64,000 bases of DNA from Saxidomus purpurata. Taxonomy: Eukaryota > Mollusca > Bivalvia > Venerida > Veneridae. The stretch spans positions 11,080,802 to 11,144,801 of the forward strand of contig JAFMSR010000016.1 in NCBI GenBank assembly GCA_022818135.1, given 5' to 3'. A model generated the notes under the pieces. That model was given only the letters and a program-made list of their open reading frames with translations. It was not told where the DNA came from and did no database searches. Shown here one piece after another: positions 44,001 to 57,400 of the stretch. Both the position numbers and the translations under genes were made by a program. The first letter of the stretch is position 1, and each line of letters starts with the position of its first letter.

Positions 44001-47000
44001 TCGCTGTGGAAATAATGCCACGCTGTCAATCGTATCGCCTGGAATAGACGAAGATGAAAAATGCTGTGTAAAAGGGTTTGTCAACGGGACAGGACAGTGT
44101 GCAGACAACAATAATAAGTGCCAGGAGAACCAATACTCTTGCACTAATGGGAATTGTATATCTAACTTGTGGGTATGTGACAGGGACAACGATTGTGGCG
44201 ATGGAAGTGATGAGAAAAATTGTGGTAAGTAGCTGAACAACACTCAAGAGTTATGGCCCCTGATTTGACAAAAATTGCAAAATTGAACTATGTTTACACT
44301 CTTGCACCTTCATTTCTTCACAGATCCTAATCATATAAAAATTACAAAGAATGTGTATAACAATAAGATTTAAGATGAGTTCAATTGTGGCTTTGGTTGA
44401 TTTGATATTTAGAGAGTTATGGCCTCTGATATAACAAAAATTTGAATATTCAAGCATTCTAATATATTCTCTGGCACCTACATTTCTTCACAGAATGTGT
44501 ATGACTAGTAGAATTCAATAACAGGCTTTATCTGAGTAATACATTTAGAGTTATGGCCCCTCTTTTAACATAAATTGCAATATTAAACTATGCTAACATT
44601 CTAGCACCTTCATTTCCTCACTAATCTTATTCATTTTGCAGAAAATGCATGCGTCCGTAAAATCTGTCAGATGAGTTCAATTATGGGCTTGATAGAACTA
44701 ATACTTAGAGTTATGGCCCCTTATTAAACATAATTTGCAATAGTTAATTAAGTTTGCACTTTAACACCTCCATTTCTTCACTAATCCTAAACAGTTAACA
44801 ATGAATACGTATGACTTATAAATCTAGACCAAGGTTTTCATATGACCTTGACCATGACCTATTGACCTACTTCTATTCATATGAAGTAACAGGGATTGAA
44901 TTTGGACCAGTCTCGGATGAGTTCAATTATAGTTTATCTGAAGTTAAAAATTGTCACTAGTGGGTGAATAATTTGAGCAGTGTTTCAGGTGAGCTATCCA
45001 GGGCCATGTGATATTACTGGTCTTCCTGTTATTAGAAATATTTTATCCTTAATCATTTTATGTTAAACAATTTATTTATGCATCTGGCATAGCTTTTAGA
45101 GGCCTTGAATTTATATGACAAACTAAAACAATGAACAGTTGTAGAAGAAACCTACCAAGCATTTCCTTACCTATATTTTTTGTAAACATGTAACTTTAGG
45201 CTTTCACGTCTTTAAGCTCTCAGTAGTGATGTTGCTAGAGAAGATTTATCTATTTTTAGAATACCAGACATGTACTGCGAGTCAATTTTCATGTGCAAAT
45301 GGCCGATGTATTCCACACAGCTGGAAATGTGACTTTGACAACGACTGTCTAGATGGCACGGATGAACTCGATTGCAGTATGTATTTTATACTTTGATAAG
45401 GGGAGCGTGGTGTAGAGGTTAAGGTGTCAGTCGCTCATCCTGGAGGTTGCGGGTTCAAACCCCACTGGGATCACGACCGTTAAATTACCTAGTTCACAGT
45501 ATCTGTTTTACATGGCTACTTTTGTTGCATTCGAAGACTATGTCGTTAGAAAGAGTTTCTACAGTATATTACATAATTTTGCAGTTTTGAACATTTTACC
45601 TGGCCCCTATAGATCATGATCAACCTGCACATTTATTCAGTCTGAACACAGTGTGAACATGGTCTGAACACAGTGTGAACACGGTCTGAACACGGTCTGA
45701 ACTGAACACGGTCTGAACACAGTCTGAACTGAACACAGTCTGAACTGAACACAGTCTGAACATGGTCTGAACACAGTCTGAACTGAATATGGTCTGAATA
45801 TGGCCAATAGCTCAGTCTGTAGATTTTTGTTAATTTCAGCAATGTGCAAGATAGAAGACTTAAGTACACCTGTACCAGTGGTAAAACCCAGCCCTTTACA
45901 GCATTCACCTTTTCTGGCCTCTGTATCTTACAGTTACAGGTACCTATCTAGGAAGATGGCTGCTTTCACATGTTTGTCCTGGAAATCTGAAACGGGGTGA
46001 AAAATGAGACATGTATCATATTACATACGGTTACCGATACTTTGTATTATACTTTCAGCCTACCCAACTTGCTCCGCTGACAAGTTCACATGCTCTGATG
46101 GCCGATGTATCAACAAAGCGTGGCGGTGTGACGGTGATGATGATTGTCCCGATGGAAGTGATGAAATTAACTGCTCTCACAACAGTATGTACATGAAACT
46201 TTCTCCATTATCCAATAAACAGTTTAAACTCCCAGGAGCACTTTGGATTTAAAATTACTTGTAGATCTTACATAACCTAGATAGATGTCTTACTGGCGAA
46301 ATTGGCCTTTGTTTGTACGAAAAAGCATTCCTTACATTGCTTTTTAGCTCACCTGAGCTGGCTCAGGGTGAGCTATTAGGATCAATGAATGTCCGTCGTC
46401 TGTCGTCCGTCCACACTTAGTTCGTTAACACTCTAGTGGTCACATTTTTGCCTCAATTGTCACAAAACTTGGTCAGGATGTTTGTCCCAGTAATTACTTG
46501 GACGAGTTCGAATATGGGTCATCTCGGATGAAAAACTAGGTCACATGACCCAAAAATAGAAAAATCTTGTTAAGGCTCTAGAGGCTACTGTTTCAGTCTG
46601 AATATGGAAAAACCTTGTTAACACTCTAGTGGTCACATTTTCAGCCCAAATATGTTGGAAATATGTCAGAAAGGTTGTTTCGATGATTTCTAGCCCAAGT
46701 TCGAATATGGGTCATCTGGGGTCAAAAACTAGGTCACAGAGCCCAAATATGGAAAAACCTTGTTAACACTCTACATGTTACATTTTCAGCCCAGATATCC
46801 TTGAAATTTGTCAGAAAGGTTGTTTCGATGATTTCTAGCTCAAGTTTGAATATGGGTCATCTGGGGTCAAAAACTAGGTCACAGAGCCCAAATATGGAAA
46901 AACCTTGTTAACACTCTAGAGGTAACATTTTCAGCCCAAATATCCTGGAAATTTGTCAGAAAGGTTGTTTCTATGATTTCTAGCTCAAGTTTGAATATGG

Positions 47001-50000
47001 GTCATCTGGGGTCAAAAACTAGGTCACAGAGCCCAAATATGGAAAAACCTTGTTAATACTCTAGAGGTAACATTTTCAGCCCAAATATCCTTGAAATTAG
47101 TCAGAAAGGTTGTTTCGATGATTTCTAGCAACTTTGTTAAAGTGACATTATGCGCATCTTACTGCACATAGTGTATTTTTGGTGACAGTTTTATAAAAGC
47201 AATTTTTGGTTGCTGTTCATTTAAATATGTTAAATTAATGATTATGCCGCATTAGTATTTGAAGTTGGTGCTTTAGATATATAAAAGAAATCGGACTGAT
47301 AAAATGATAGTTGATTGTGTTGTTGTTGATGTTGGTAGAGATTTCGGCAGTGGAAGAGAAGCAACTCCTGCATGCAGTTGTTCTTTTCTTAAATTGACTC
47401 TCCCAGCCAAATAAGAAAATCAGTATTTGGAAAGTTATTATTATACCCCCAAAACGAAGTTTAGGGGGGTATATAGGAGTCACCCGGTAGTTGGTCGGTC
47501 GGTTGGTCGGTCGGTCGGTCGGGCGGGCGGTCTGTTGCATTTTCCTTGTCCGGAGCATAACTTGAAAACTACTAGTTGGAATTCAATACAACTTCATACA
47601 ATGGTCAAGCACATTGAGAGGAAGTGCAGTGCACAAGAACTATAACTCCATCTTGACTAATTACAGAGTTATTGCCCTTTGTTAGTTTTCCTTGTCCTGA
47701 GCATAACTTGAAAACTACTAGTTGGAATTCAATACAACTTCATACAATGGTCAAGCACATTGAGAGGAAGTGCAGTGCACAAGAACCATAACTCCATCTT
47801 GACTAATTACAGAGTTATTGCCCTTTGTTACTTTTCCTTGTCCGGAGCATAACTTGAAATCTACTAGTTGGAATTCAATACAACTTCATACAATGATCAA
47901 GCACACTCAGAGGAAGTGCAGTGTACAAGAACTATAACTCTATATTGAGTATTTACTGAGTTATTGCCCTTTGTTAGTTTTCCTTGTCCGAAGCATAACT
48001 TGAAAACTACAAGTTGGAATTCAATACAACTTCATACAATGGTCAAGCACATTGAGAGGAAGTGCAGTGCACAAGAACTATAACTCCATCTTGACTAATT
48101 ACAGAGTTATTGCCCTTTGTTACTTTTCCTTGTCCGGAGCATAACTTGAAAACTACTAGTTGGAATTCAGTACAACCTCATACAATGGTCAAGTACATTT
48201 AGAGGAAGTGCAGTGCACAGGAACCATAACTCCATCTTGACTCATTACAGAGTTATTACCCTTTGTTACTTTTCCTTGTTCGGAGCATAACTTGAAAACT
48301 TCTGGTTGGAATTCAATACAACTTCATACAATGGTCAAGCACAGTGAGAGGGAGTGCAGTGCACAGGAACCATAACTCCATCTTGACTAATTACAGGGTT
48401 ATTGCCCTTTGTTACTTTTCCCTGTCTGGAGCATTTTTCGAAAAGTACAAGTTGGAATTCAATACAACTTCTTACAATGGTCAAGCACAATGAGAGGAAC
48501 TGCTAAGAACAATATCTCTTTTTAGTTTGTTTGCAAGGTATTATGTTACTACGAACTTCTTCAGTTTATAAAGCAATCCTTTTGGGGGTATTAGTCACAT
48601 TTAGTGATGGCTCTAGTTGCATACTGGTAGCGTGAAGAGTTTGGTATATCGGGTTAAAAGCTATTATTTCCTCTATGCTTTTGTACACACACCATATTCA
48701 GCTGGATTTTTACTTGAAAAAAATGCGCATAATGTCACTTTAATAGCAGTTGTACTCCGGTGAGCGATAAAGGGCCATCATGGCCCTCTTGTTAAATTGA
48801 ATGGATTTAAGAAAAGAACAACTGCATGCAGGAGTTGCTTCCCTTCCACTACCGAAATCTCTACCAACATCAACAACGACACAATCAACTATCATTTTAT
48901 CAGTCCGATTTTTAGCTCGATTTTTCTATGAAAAGGGGAGCTATCCTACTCGCCCCGGCGTCGGCGTTGGCGTCACACCTTGGTTAAGTTTTTCGTACCA
49001 CCCCACTTTATTTCAAAAGTATTAGAGGTATGGCTTTGAAACTTACCATACTTGTTTACCATCATAACCTCCATCTACAGACAAGAGTACATAACTCTGT
49101 CAAGGTTTTTGACAGAATTATGGCCCTTTTTTGACTTAGAAAGTGTATTGAGCTTGGTTAAGTTTTTCGTACCACCTCACTTTATTTCAAAACCATTGGA
49201 GGTATTGCTTTGAAACTCATACTTGTTTACCATCACGACCTTCATCAACAGACAAGAGGACATAACTCTGTCAAGGTTTTTGACAGAATTATGCCCCTTT
49301 TTGACTTAGAAAATACATTGAATATGGGTAAAATCCACTTATTGACTTAACCCTTTGAGATATTGCTTTGAAACTTTTAATGCTATTTCACATCATTACC
49401 CCCATCTGTACGCAAGAGAAGGTAACTGTGTCAGGGATTTATTTTAAAAATTAAGGCCTTTTATCGACTTAGAATCTTGGTTAAGTTTTTCGTACCAGTC
49501 CTCTTTTTGACTGAACTGTTTGAGATATTAATTTGAAAGTTGGAATACTTGTTTACCATCATGATTCCCAAACATGGGCAGGAGAAGGTAATTCTGTCAA
49601 GGATTTTATTTGAATTATGGCCCTTTTTGACTTAGAAACTGTTAAAATTTTCATTCTTGTCCACTTGTTAACTTAACCATTTGAGATATTACTTTGAAAG
49701 TTGGAGTACTTACGTACCATAGTAAGACCTATCTGTAAGCAAAAGAAGATAACTCTTCTTGATTTGTACTTATAAATTCCTAGTTAAAGTCTTGTGTGAC
49801 CTCAACTGTGAAAGTTTTGTTTTATTGGCAAGCACTAAAAAAGTCGAGCGCGCTGTCCTACTGACAGCTCTTGTTTTATATCTAAAGCACCGACTTCAAA
49901 TACTAATGCGGCATAATCATTAATTTAACACATTTAAATGAACAGCAACCAAAAATTGCTTTTATAAAAATGTCACCAAAAATACACTATGTGCAGTAAG

Positions 50001-53000
50001 ATGCGCATAATGTCACTTTAATTTTAAGAATTGAGATATTTTATTTGGTCTGCCTCTGTGGTCTTTGGCTTGAAATCACTGTAACTTATCATAGATTGAG
50101 GGTCATGGGTTCAAGTCCTGCTACTGACCATGTCCTGGCAGAGTCTTATGGCAGGTAGGAGTCTAGTACTGGTTCTTCCCAGGAATAATGGTTAGGTAAA
50201 CTGCCTGCCTGTTAAAATTACCAAAATAAGTTTGGAACGGATGTTAAACTCCTATAACAACAATAAGAAAAAATTATTTTATTTGTATAAAAGATAAAAT
50301 GTATAATGTTATCTCTAGGCGCAATGAATTACAGTGCTCACCAGCCGCCAGACTTACATACAGAAGGCTGAATCCTGCAACTAAGGTCAAACAAAAAAAT
50401 ATGTGTGTATTCAGTGAGTCAGCAGGGTTTTTTAAAACTTATTTTCTGTTTAATTGCCGTCTTTGCTCTGAATCACTTGAAATTTGCTCGTTTTGATCAT
50501 TTCTCATAAAAAAAGTTTTAGGGCGGCAGTAAAAGTTAAGTCCTTCAGGAGACAGGAAACACAGATTTTTTTTCTGGCCTAAGAGTAAAAGCATGATAGT
50601 AAAACAATATTCTTTTATTTATTTACAGCAACCACATGTGAGGAGGATGAATTCACGTGCCCAACTGGTAGACCTCACTGTATTCCATCGTATAACGTGT
50701 GTGATGGTACAAACCAGTGCACCGATGGGGCAGACGAACAAAAATGTAACACTTCTTGCCGACCTTGGCAGTTGGATTGTGGCAATGGCGAGTGCACCTA
50801 CCCGTCGTGGCGATGTGACGGCGAAGACGACTGTACCAACGGAGCTGACGAGGTCAACTGCACTTCAAGTAAGTACGTCTGCTCCAAAGACACAAGGCCA
50901 TATAAGTTTAACAAGTTCGATATTAGATTGACTGTAGCCAGCGTGTTAAGCAAACCAACAAAATTTTATTTATCCCCCCACCGAAGGCGAAGGGGATATT
51001 AGAAATGGTCTCCGTCCATCCATCCATGCGTCCGTCCCAATTTTGTCCAGAGCATAACTCCAAAAGTACTTGAGCAATTTTCTTCAAACTTCATACACCA
51101 ATAGAGCACATTGGGAGGAAGTGCAGTGTGTAAGAACAATAACTCTACCTTGCCTACTTTTAGAGTTATTCCCCTTTATCAAATTTACTTGAAAAACTTT
51201 GTCCGAAGCATAACTCCAAAAGTACTTGAGGGATTTTCTTCAAACTTAATACACTGACATAGCACATTGGTAGGAAGTGTGCAAGAACAATAACTCTACC
51301 TTGCCTACTTTTAGTCAAATAGAAAAATATCATACCTATACTGATAATGAACATTAATATAATTTTGCAAACCTTCTCTTCATTGCCTTATTCTTTTTCC
51401 ACTTACTTGAAAACTGTACTCAGCATGACCATAACTATACGGCTTTTTAGCTCACCTGAGCTGGCTCAGGGTGAGCTATTAGGATCGATGAATGTCCGTC
51501 ATCCGTCGGACGTCGTCCGTCGTCCGTCGTCCGTCCACATTTAGTTCGTTAACACTCTAGTGGTCACATTTTTTCCTCAGTTGTCACGAAACTTGGTCAG
51601 GATGTTTGTCCCAGTAATTACTCGGACGAGTTCGAATATGGGTCATCTGGGGTCAAAAACTAGGTCACAGAGCCCAAAAATAGAAAAATCTTGTTAAGGC
51701 TCTAGAGGCTACTGTTTCAGTCCAAATATCCTGGCAATTTGTCAGAAAGGTTGTTTCTATGATTTCTTGCTCAAGTTTTAATATGGGTCACCTGGGGTCA
51801 AAAACTAGGTCACACAGCCCAAATATGGAAAAACCTTGTTAACACTCTAGAGGTAACATTTTCAGCCCAAATATCCTGGAAATTTGTCAGAAAGGTTGTT
51901 AAGTTGATTTCTAGCCCAGGTTCGAATATGGGTCATCTGGGGTCAAAAACTAGGTCACACAGCCCAAATATGGAAAAACCTTGTTAACACTCTAGATGTT
52001 ACATTTTCAGCCCAGATATCCTTGAAATTTGTCAGAAAGTGCAGATCATGATCAGACAGCAAAATAATGAAAGTGCAGATCATGATCAGACAGCTAAATT
52101 ATGAAAGTGCAGATCATGATCAGACAGCTAGATAATGCATAGCAAACAGTGCAGATCATGATCAGACAGCAAAAAATAAAAAGCTGACAGTGCAGATCAT
52201 GACCAGCCAACATACAATGAATAGCTTACAGTGCAGATCATGATCAGACAGCAAATAAATGAATAGCCAACAGTGCAGATCATGATCAGACAGCAAAATA
52301 ATGAGGCCTAGAGCTTAGATATTCAGCATGTGGCAATAATTGACTCTCTACCAAGATTGTTCAAATCCTGACCTCAGGGTCGAAATTAACCCTGCCTGGG
52401 GGGGGGGTCTTTTGATTTTACATAGGCTTATTAAGAGGATATCATGAGCCAAAGGTAAAAATTGATCCTTTCTGCTATTAATAACCTTTTTATTTTTGCC
52501 AATGGTAGACAGGTGAGCGATACAGGGCCATCATGGCCCTCTTGTTAAGGATTTCCTCTCACCAAGTAAAATGTACGAAAGTACAACCTTCAGGTAACTT
52601 CTTCCCGGCTGGGGGATTAACCATGTGTAACATGGCTCTTGTTCTATTTATATAACAAGTGAAAACAAGGAAATGGCATTACAAGGAAATAGAATAAATC
52701 ACAGAGAAATATAATGTTGTTTCAGTCACCTGTTATTACAATATATAATTACTGCCTTGATTTCTTTTTCCGTATGACACTGATCTTATTATTTTCATTT
52801 CATAAAGATATTTACTAAATATTCTAACATGACTCACGATTATATCTCTATATAGAAAGAGTAGAACAATTATGTTTTATTATGCCATAAACAACTTGGG
52901 AAACGATATGCTGTCAATATGACGTCATATTGTGCTGCATGGCATTAAATAAATATCTGCGTAGAAAATAACGCTTTGCATTTATTCACTTTTTGTAGCA

Positions 53001-54392
53001 TCTTCTCGTGTTAGAATCAAAATAACATACTTTCAGCGTTGTTATTGCTAATAAACAACTCTTTGTCGATCTGAAGCTAGTTATAAACCACTCAGGCTTC
53101 CAGCCTTTGTGGTTAATTGCAGCGCATCAGACTTCTATTCTTTGTTTATTAGACAATGAACACCACTGGAACGGACGTTATTTCATAAATAATACATGTA
53201 CATGTAGCATCAAGTATTGTTTGTACTGCTGTTTCTTATTCTTACATTAACTGTAATTTGTATAATTTTCAATGATTAACAGCAACAGCAACACCTCCAA
53301 ACGATACAACAACATATTCTACGAGTCCGTGCCCATTCCGGTGTAACAATGGTATCTGTATACGTAATGGTTTACAATGTGATGGCATTGATGACTGTGG
53401 TGATAACACTGATGAATACAGATGTGGTAAGTAAAGCTTACAGATGGAATAAGTAATGCTTACAGATCTGGTAAGTAATGCTAACATATCAGATTAGTAA
53501 TGCTTACAGATCTGGTAAGTAATGCTAACATATCAGATTAGTAATGCTTACAGATCAGATTAGTAATGCTTACAGATCAGATTAGTAATTCTTACAGATC
53601 TGTTAAGTAATGCTTACAGATCAGATTAGTAATGCTTACGGATCTGTTAAGTAATGCTTACAGATCAGATTAGTAATGCTTGCAGATCTGTTAAGTAATG
53701 CTTACAAATCAGATTCGTAATGCTTACAGATCAGATTAGTAATGCTTACAGATATGGCAAGTAATGCTTACGATAATTAAGAGCCAGAAAAGAGCAGCAA
53801 GAATTATTTTAAACAGACAATTACAAACTAGGTCTTTACAAATGTTCCAAGAACTGCCGTGGCTTTTTTTCCACAGAGATGTAACTGTCGTACTGCTTTA
53901 CTTGTGTATAAATCTCAAAACAATTTAGCTCCAAAATATATATCTGATCTTTTGAATTTTTCTAAAAATCACTTCTATACTTACGATTAGCCTCTGAAAA
54001 GCATCTTCAAACGAAGATATGTCGAACAAACTACTTAAAAAATAGTTTTAGTTATAGCAGTAAAAATGTTTGGAATAATATTCCTTCACAGATCCGAAAT
54101 CTACCACGTCTTCGATCTTTTAAAATTCATTACAAAAAAATTCTATTGAAATCAGAACTACCAGTAATACAATATTATTAGATTTTGAATTCATCTAGCA
54201 TACTTACTGTATTGCGTTACCTACGTGTGTAAGTAATTATTTTTGAGTGTTTGTCAAAAAACTGATTTTTTTATTTTTTATTTTTATTTTATTTTTTCCC
54301 CATCTTATTACAAGAAGGCCATATTGAAAATATGATGCAATATGGAATTGTCTGTATAAATGTCATAATATGTTACCTTCTCAAAATAAAGA

Positions 54393-54428
<36 letters not shown>

Positions 54429-57400
54429 AGATCTGGTAAGTAATTCTCATTTACATGTAGGTGCAGCTTAGTTTTAACTTTTACAGACAGTATCTACATG
54501 TTATATTGTTAAAGTCATGTACTTGTTTGTTACAGGTTCTGGTCCCCCCCGCACCTGCATGTACCGCGAATTTACATGCGACAACGGAAGATGTGTGGAC
54601 AGCTGGATGAGATGTAATTCACACAACGACTGCGGTGACTACTCGGATGAAAGATACTGCAGTAAACCTCATCTTCATGACATTTTTACCTGCCTGTTTT
54701 TTCAAATAATGTTTGTCTTTGTTTCTGTGTGTGTTGAATGTGGGTAGATTTTTTAGCTCACCTGAGCTGGCTCAGGGTGAGCTATTAGGATCGATGAATG
54801 TCCGTCGTCCGTCGTCCGTCCACATTTAGTTCGTTAACACTCTAGTGGTCACATTTTTTCCTCAGTTGTCACGAAACTTGGTCAGGATGTTTGTCCCAGT
54901 AATTACTCGGACGAGTTCGAATATGGGTCATCTGGGGTCAAAAACTAGGTCACAGAGCCCAAAAATAGAAAAATCTTGTTAAGGCTCTATAGGCTACTGT
55001 TTCAGTCCAAATATCCTGGCAATTTGTCAGAAAGGTTGTTTCTATGATTTCTAGCTCAAGTTTTAATATGGGTCACCTGGGGTCAAAAACTAGGTCACAC
55101 AGCCCAAATGTGGAAAAACCTTGTTAACACTCTAGAGGTAACATTTTCAGCCCAAATATCCTGGAAATTTGTCAGAAAGGTTGTTAAGTTGATTTCTAGC
55201 CCAGGTTCGAATATGGGTCATCTGGGGTCAAAAACTAGGTCACAGCCCAAATATGGAAAAACCTTGTTAACACTCTAGATGTTACATTTTCAGCCCAGAT
55301 ATCCTTGAAATTTGTCAGAAAGTGCAGATCATGATCAGACAGCAAAATAATGAAAGTGCAGATCATGATCAGACAGCTAAATTATGAAAGTGCAGATCAT
55401 GATCAGACAGCTAAATAATGCATAGCAAACAGTGCAGATCATGATCAGACAGCAAAAAATAAAAAGCTGACAGTGCAGATCATGACCAGCCAACATACAA
55501 TGAATAGCTTACAGTGCAGATCATGATCAGACAGCAAAAAAATGAATAGCCAACAGTGCAGATCATGATCAGACAGCAAAATAATGAGGCCTAGAGCTTA
55601 GATATTCAGCATGTGGCAATAATTGACTCTCTACCAAGATTGTTCAAATCCTGACCTCAGGGTCAAAATTAACCCTGCCTGGGGGGGGGGGGATCTTTTG
55701 ATTTTACATAGGCTTATTAAGAGGATATCATGAGCCAAAGGTAAAAATTGATCCTTTCTGCTATTAATAACCTTTTTATTTTTGCCAATGGTAGACAGGT
55801 GAGCGATACAGGGCCATCATGGCCCTCTTGTTTATGCTACTGACCCATAAGAAATGTTATAGTTTGGGAAATTTTATGTTTGACTTAATCTTTACATGTT
55901 AGATTCACTTTCTTAAGTTCTGTTCATTCTTTGAAATTCTCATTTAATGTCATGTAACATGTGAGAATCCTATAGAGTACCATTTAATGTCTGAGATTAC
56001 TTTTAAATGTCATGTAAAGTGACATTATGCGCATCTTACTGCACATAGTGTATTTTTGGTGACATTTTTATAAAAGCAATTTTTGGTTGCTGTTCATTTA
56101 AATGTGTTAAATTAATGATTATGCCGCATTAGTATTTGAAGTTGGTGCTTTAGATATAAAAAAATCGGACTGATAAAATGATAGTTGATTGTGTCGTTGT
56201 TGATGTTGGTAGAGATTTTGGCAGTGGAAGGGAAGCAACTCCTGCATGCAGTTGTTCTTTTCTTAAATTGACTCTCCCGGTCAAATAAGAAAATCAATAT
56301 TTGGAAAGTTATTATTTCATACTGGTAGCGTGAAGAGTTTGGTGTATTGGCTTAAAAGCTATTATTTCCTGTATGCTTTTGTACACACACCATATTCAGC
56401 TGGATTTTTACTTGAAAAAAATGCGCATAATGTCACTTTAATGTCTGAAGTTCATGTTAAATATCATTTTATGTCTGAAATTTCTGTTAAATGTCCTTTA
56501 ATAACTCAAATTTCTGTTGAAAGTGCTTTAATGTCTTAAATTCCTGGTATTGAATGTCATTTAATGTCTGAAAATTGTGTTAAATATCAATTAATGTCTG
56601 AAATTTCTGTTAAATGCCCTTTGATGACTGAAATTCCTGTTAAACATCCTTATCTGTCTGAAATTCCTGTTTAAAGTCATTTAATGTCTGAAATTCCTGT
56701 CAAAAATCATGTTATGTCTGAAATTCCGTTTGAATATCATATAATGTCTGAAATTCCTTTTAAATGACTGTCATTTAATGTCAGAACATCATGTTCAATA
56801 TCATTTAATGTCTGAAATTTATGTTAACAGTCATTTAATGTCTGAAATTCCTGTTTAAAGTCATTTAATGTCTGAAATTCTTGTTAAAAGTCATTTTATG
56901 TCTGAAATTCTTGTTAAAAGTCATTTATGTCTGAAATTCCTGTTAAAAGCCATTTAATGTCTGAAATTTCTGGTATTAAATGTCATTTAATGTCTGAAAA
57001 TCAAGTTAAATATCAATTAATGTCTGAAATTCCTGTAAAAAATCATCTAATCTCACAGGTATTATTCATCGCCATGTTTCAGTTACTACAACAACAGTTT
57101 GGCCAATACCAGAATGTCCACATGGGCAGATACTGTGTTACAACAGTTCGAGGAGATGTATTTATGAGTCGGTAATGTGTGATGGTTTCAAGGATTGTGA
57201 GGGAGGCGAAGATGAACAACATTGTGGAGGTGATCGATATTTCTTGTACTCATGCAAACCTTTACTCATTTGAGTTCATACTTCATCAGTTGAAAGTAGA
57301 ATTTCATAGGAAACAGTTATCTTTTCAGCTGAAGGGTCCTCAAAAAAGTAATGCCGTTGTTCAAACTGTTCATAAAAAGTTTGACTGCCTGTGTGTTCAG

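Larger units (their letters stand above)
46346..48793 (+). mobile_element. Pearl-like element, GAGCTGGCTCAGG family, copy 3, interrupted
   Basis: The 5' part 46346-47140 (hairpin, GTCCGTCGTCTGTCGTCC, five ~145-bp core repeats) and the 3' end 48744-48793 (GGTGAGCGATAAAGGGCC, ATCATGGCCCTCTTGTT) are separated by a TTAA-flanked MITE. The GATCATGATC array of the other copies is missing here. Confidence 0.82.

Noticed and set aside
43875..44247. Long minus-strand ORFs opposite exon 20
   Set aside because: Shadows of the EGF/LDLa coding exon; the + strand has the cysteine pattern and splice sites.
45402..45475. Possible tRNA gene (A and B boxes present)
   Set aside because: Acceptor stem does not pair and the same sequence recurs with a longer body at 60434 and 62262, so it is a SINE head.
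50593..50931. Alternative frame ORF over exon 23
   Set aside because: Out of frame with the LDLa cysteines and begins in the intron.
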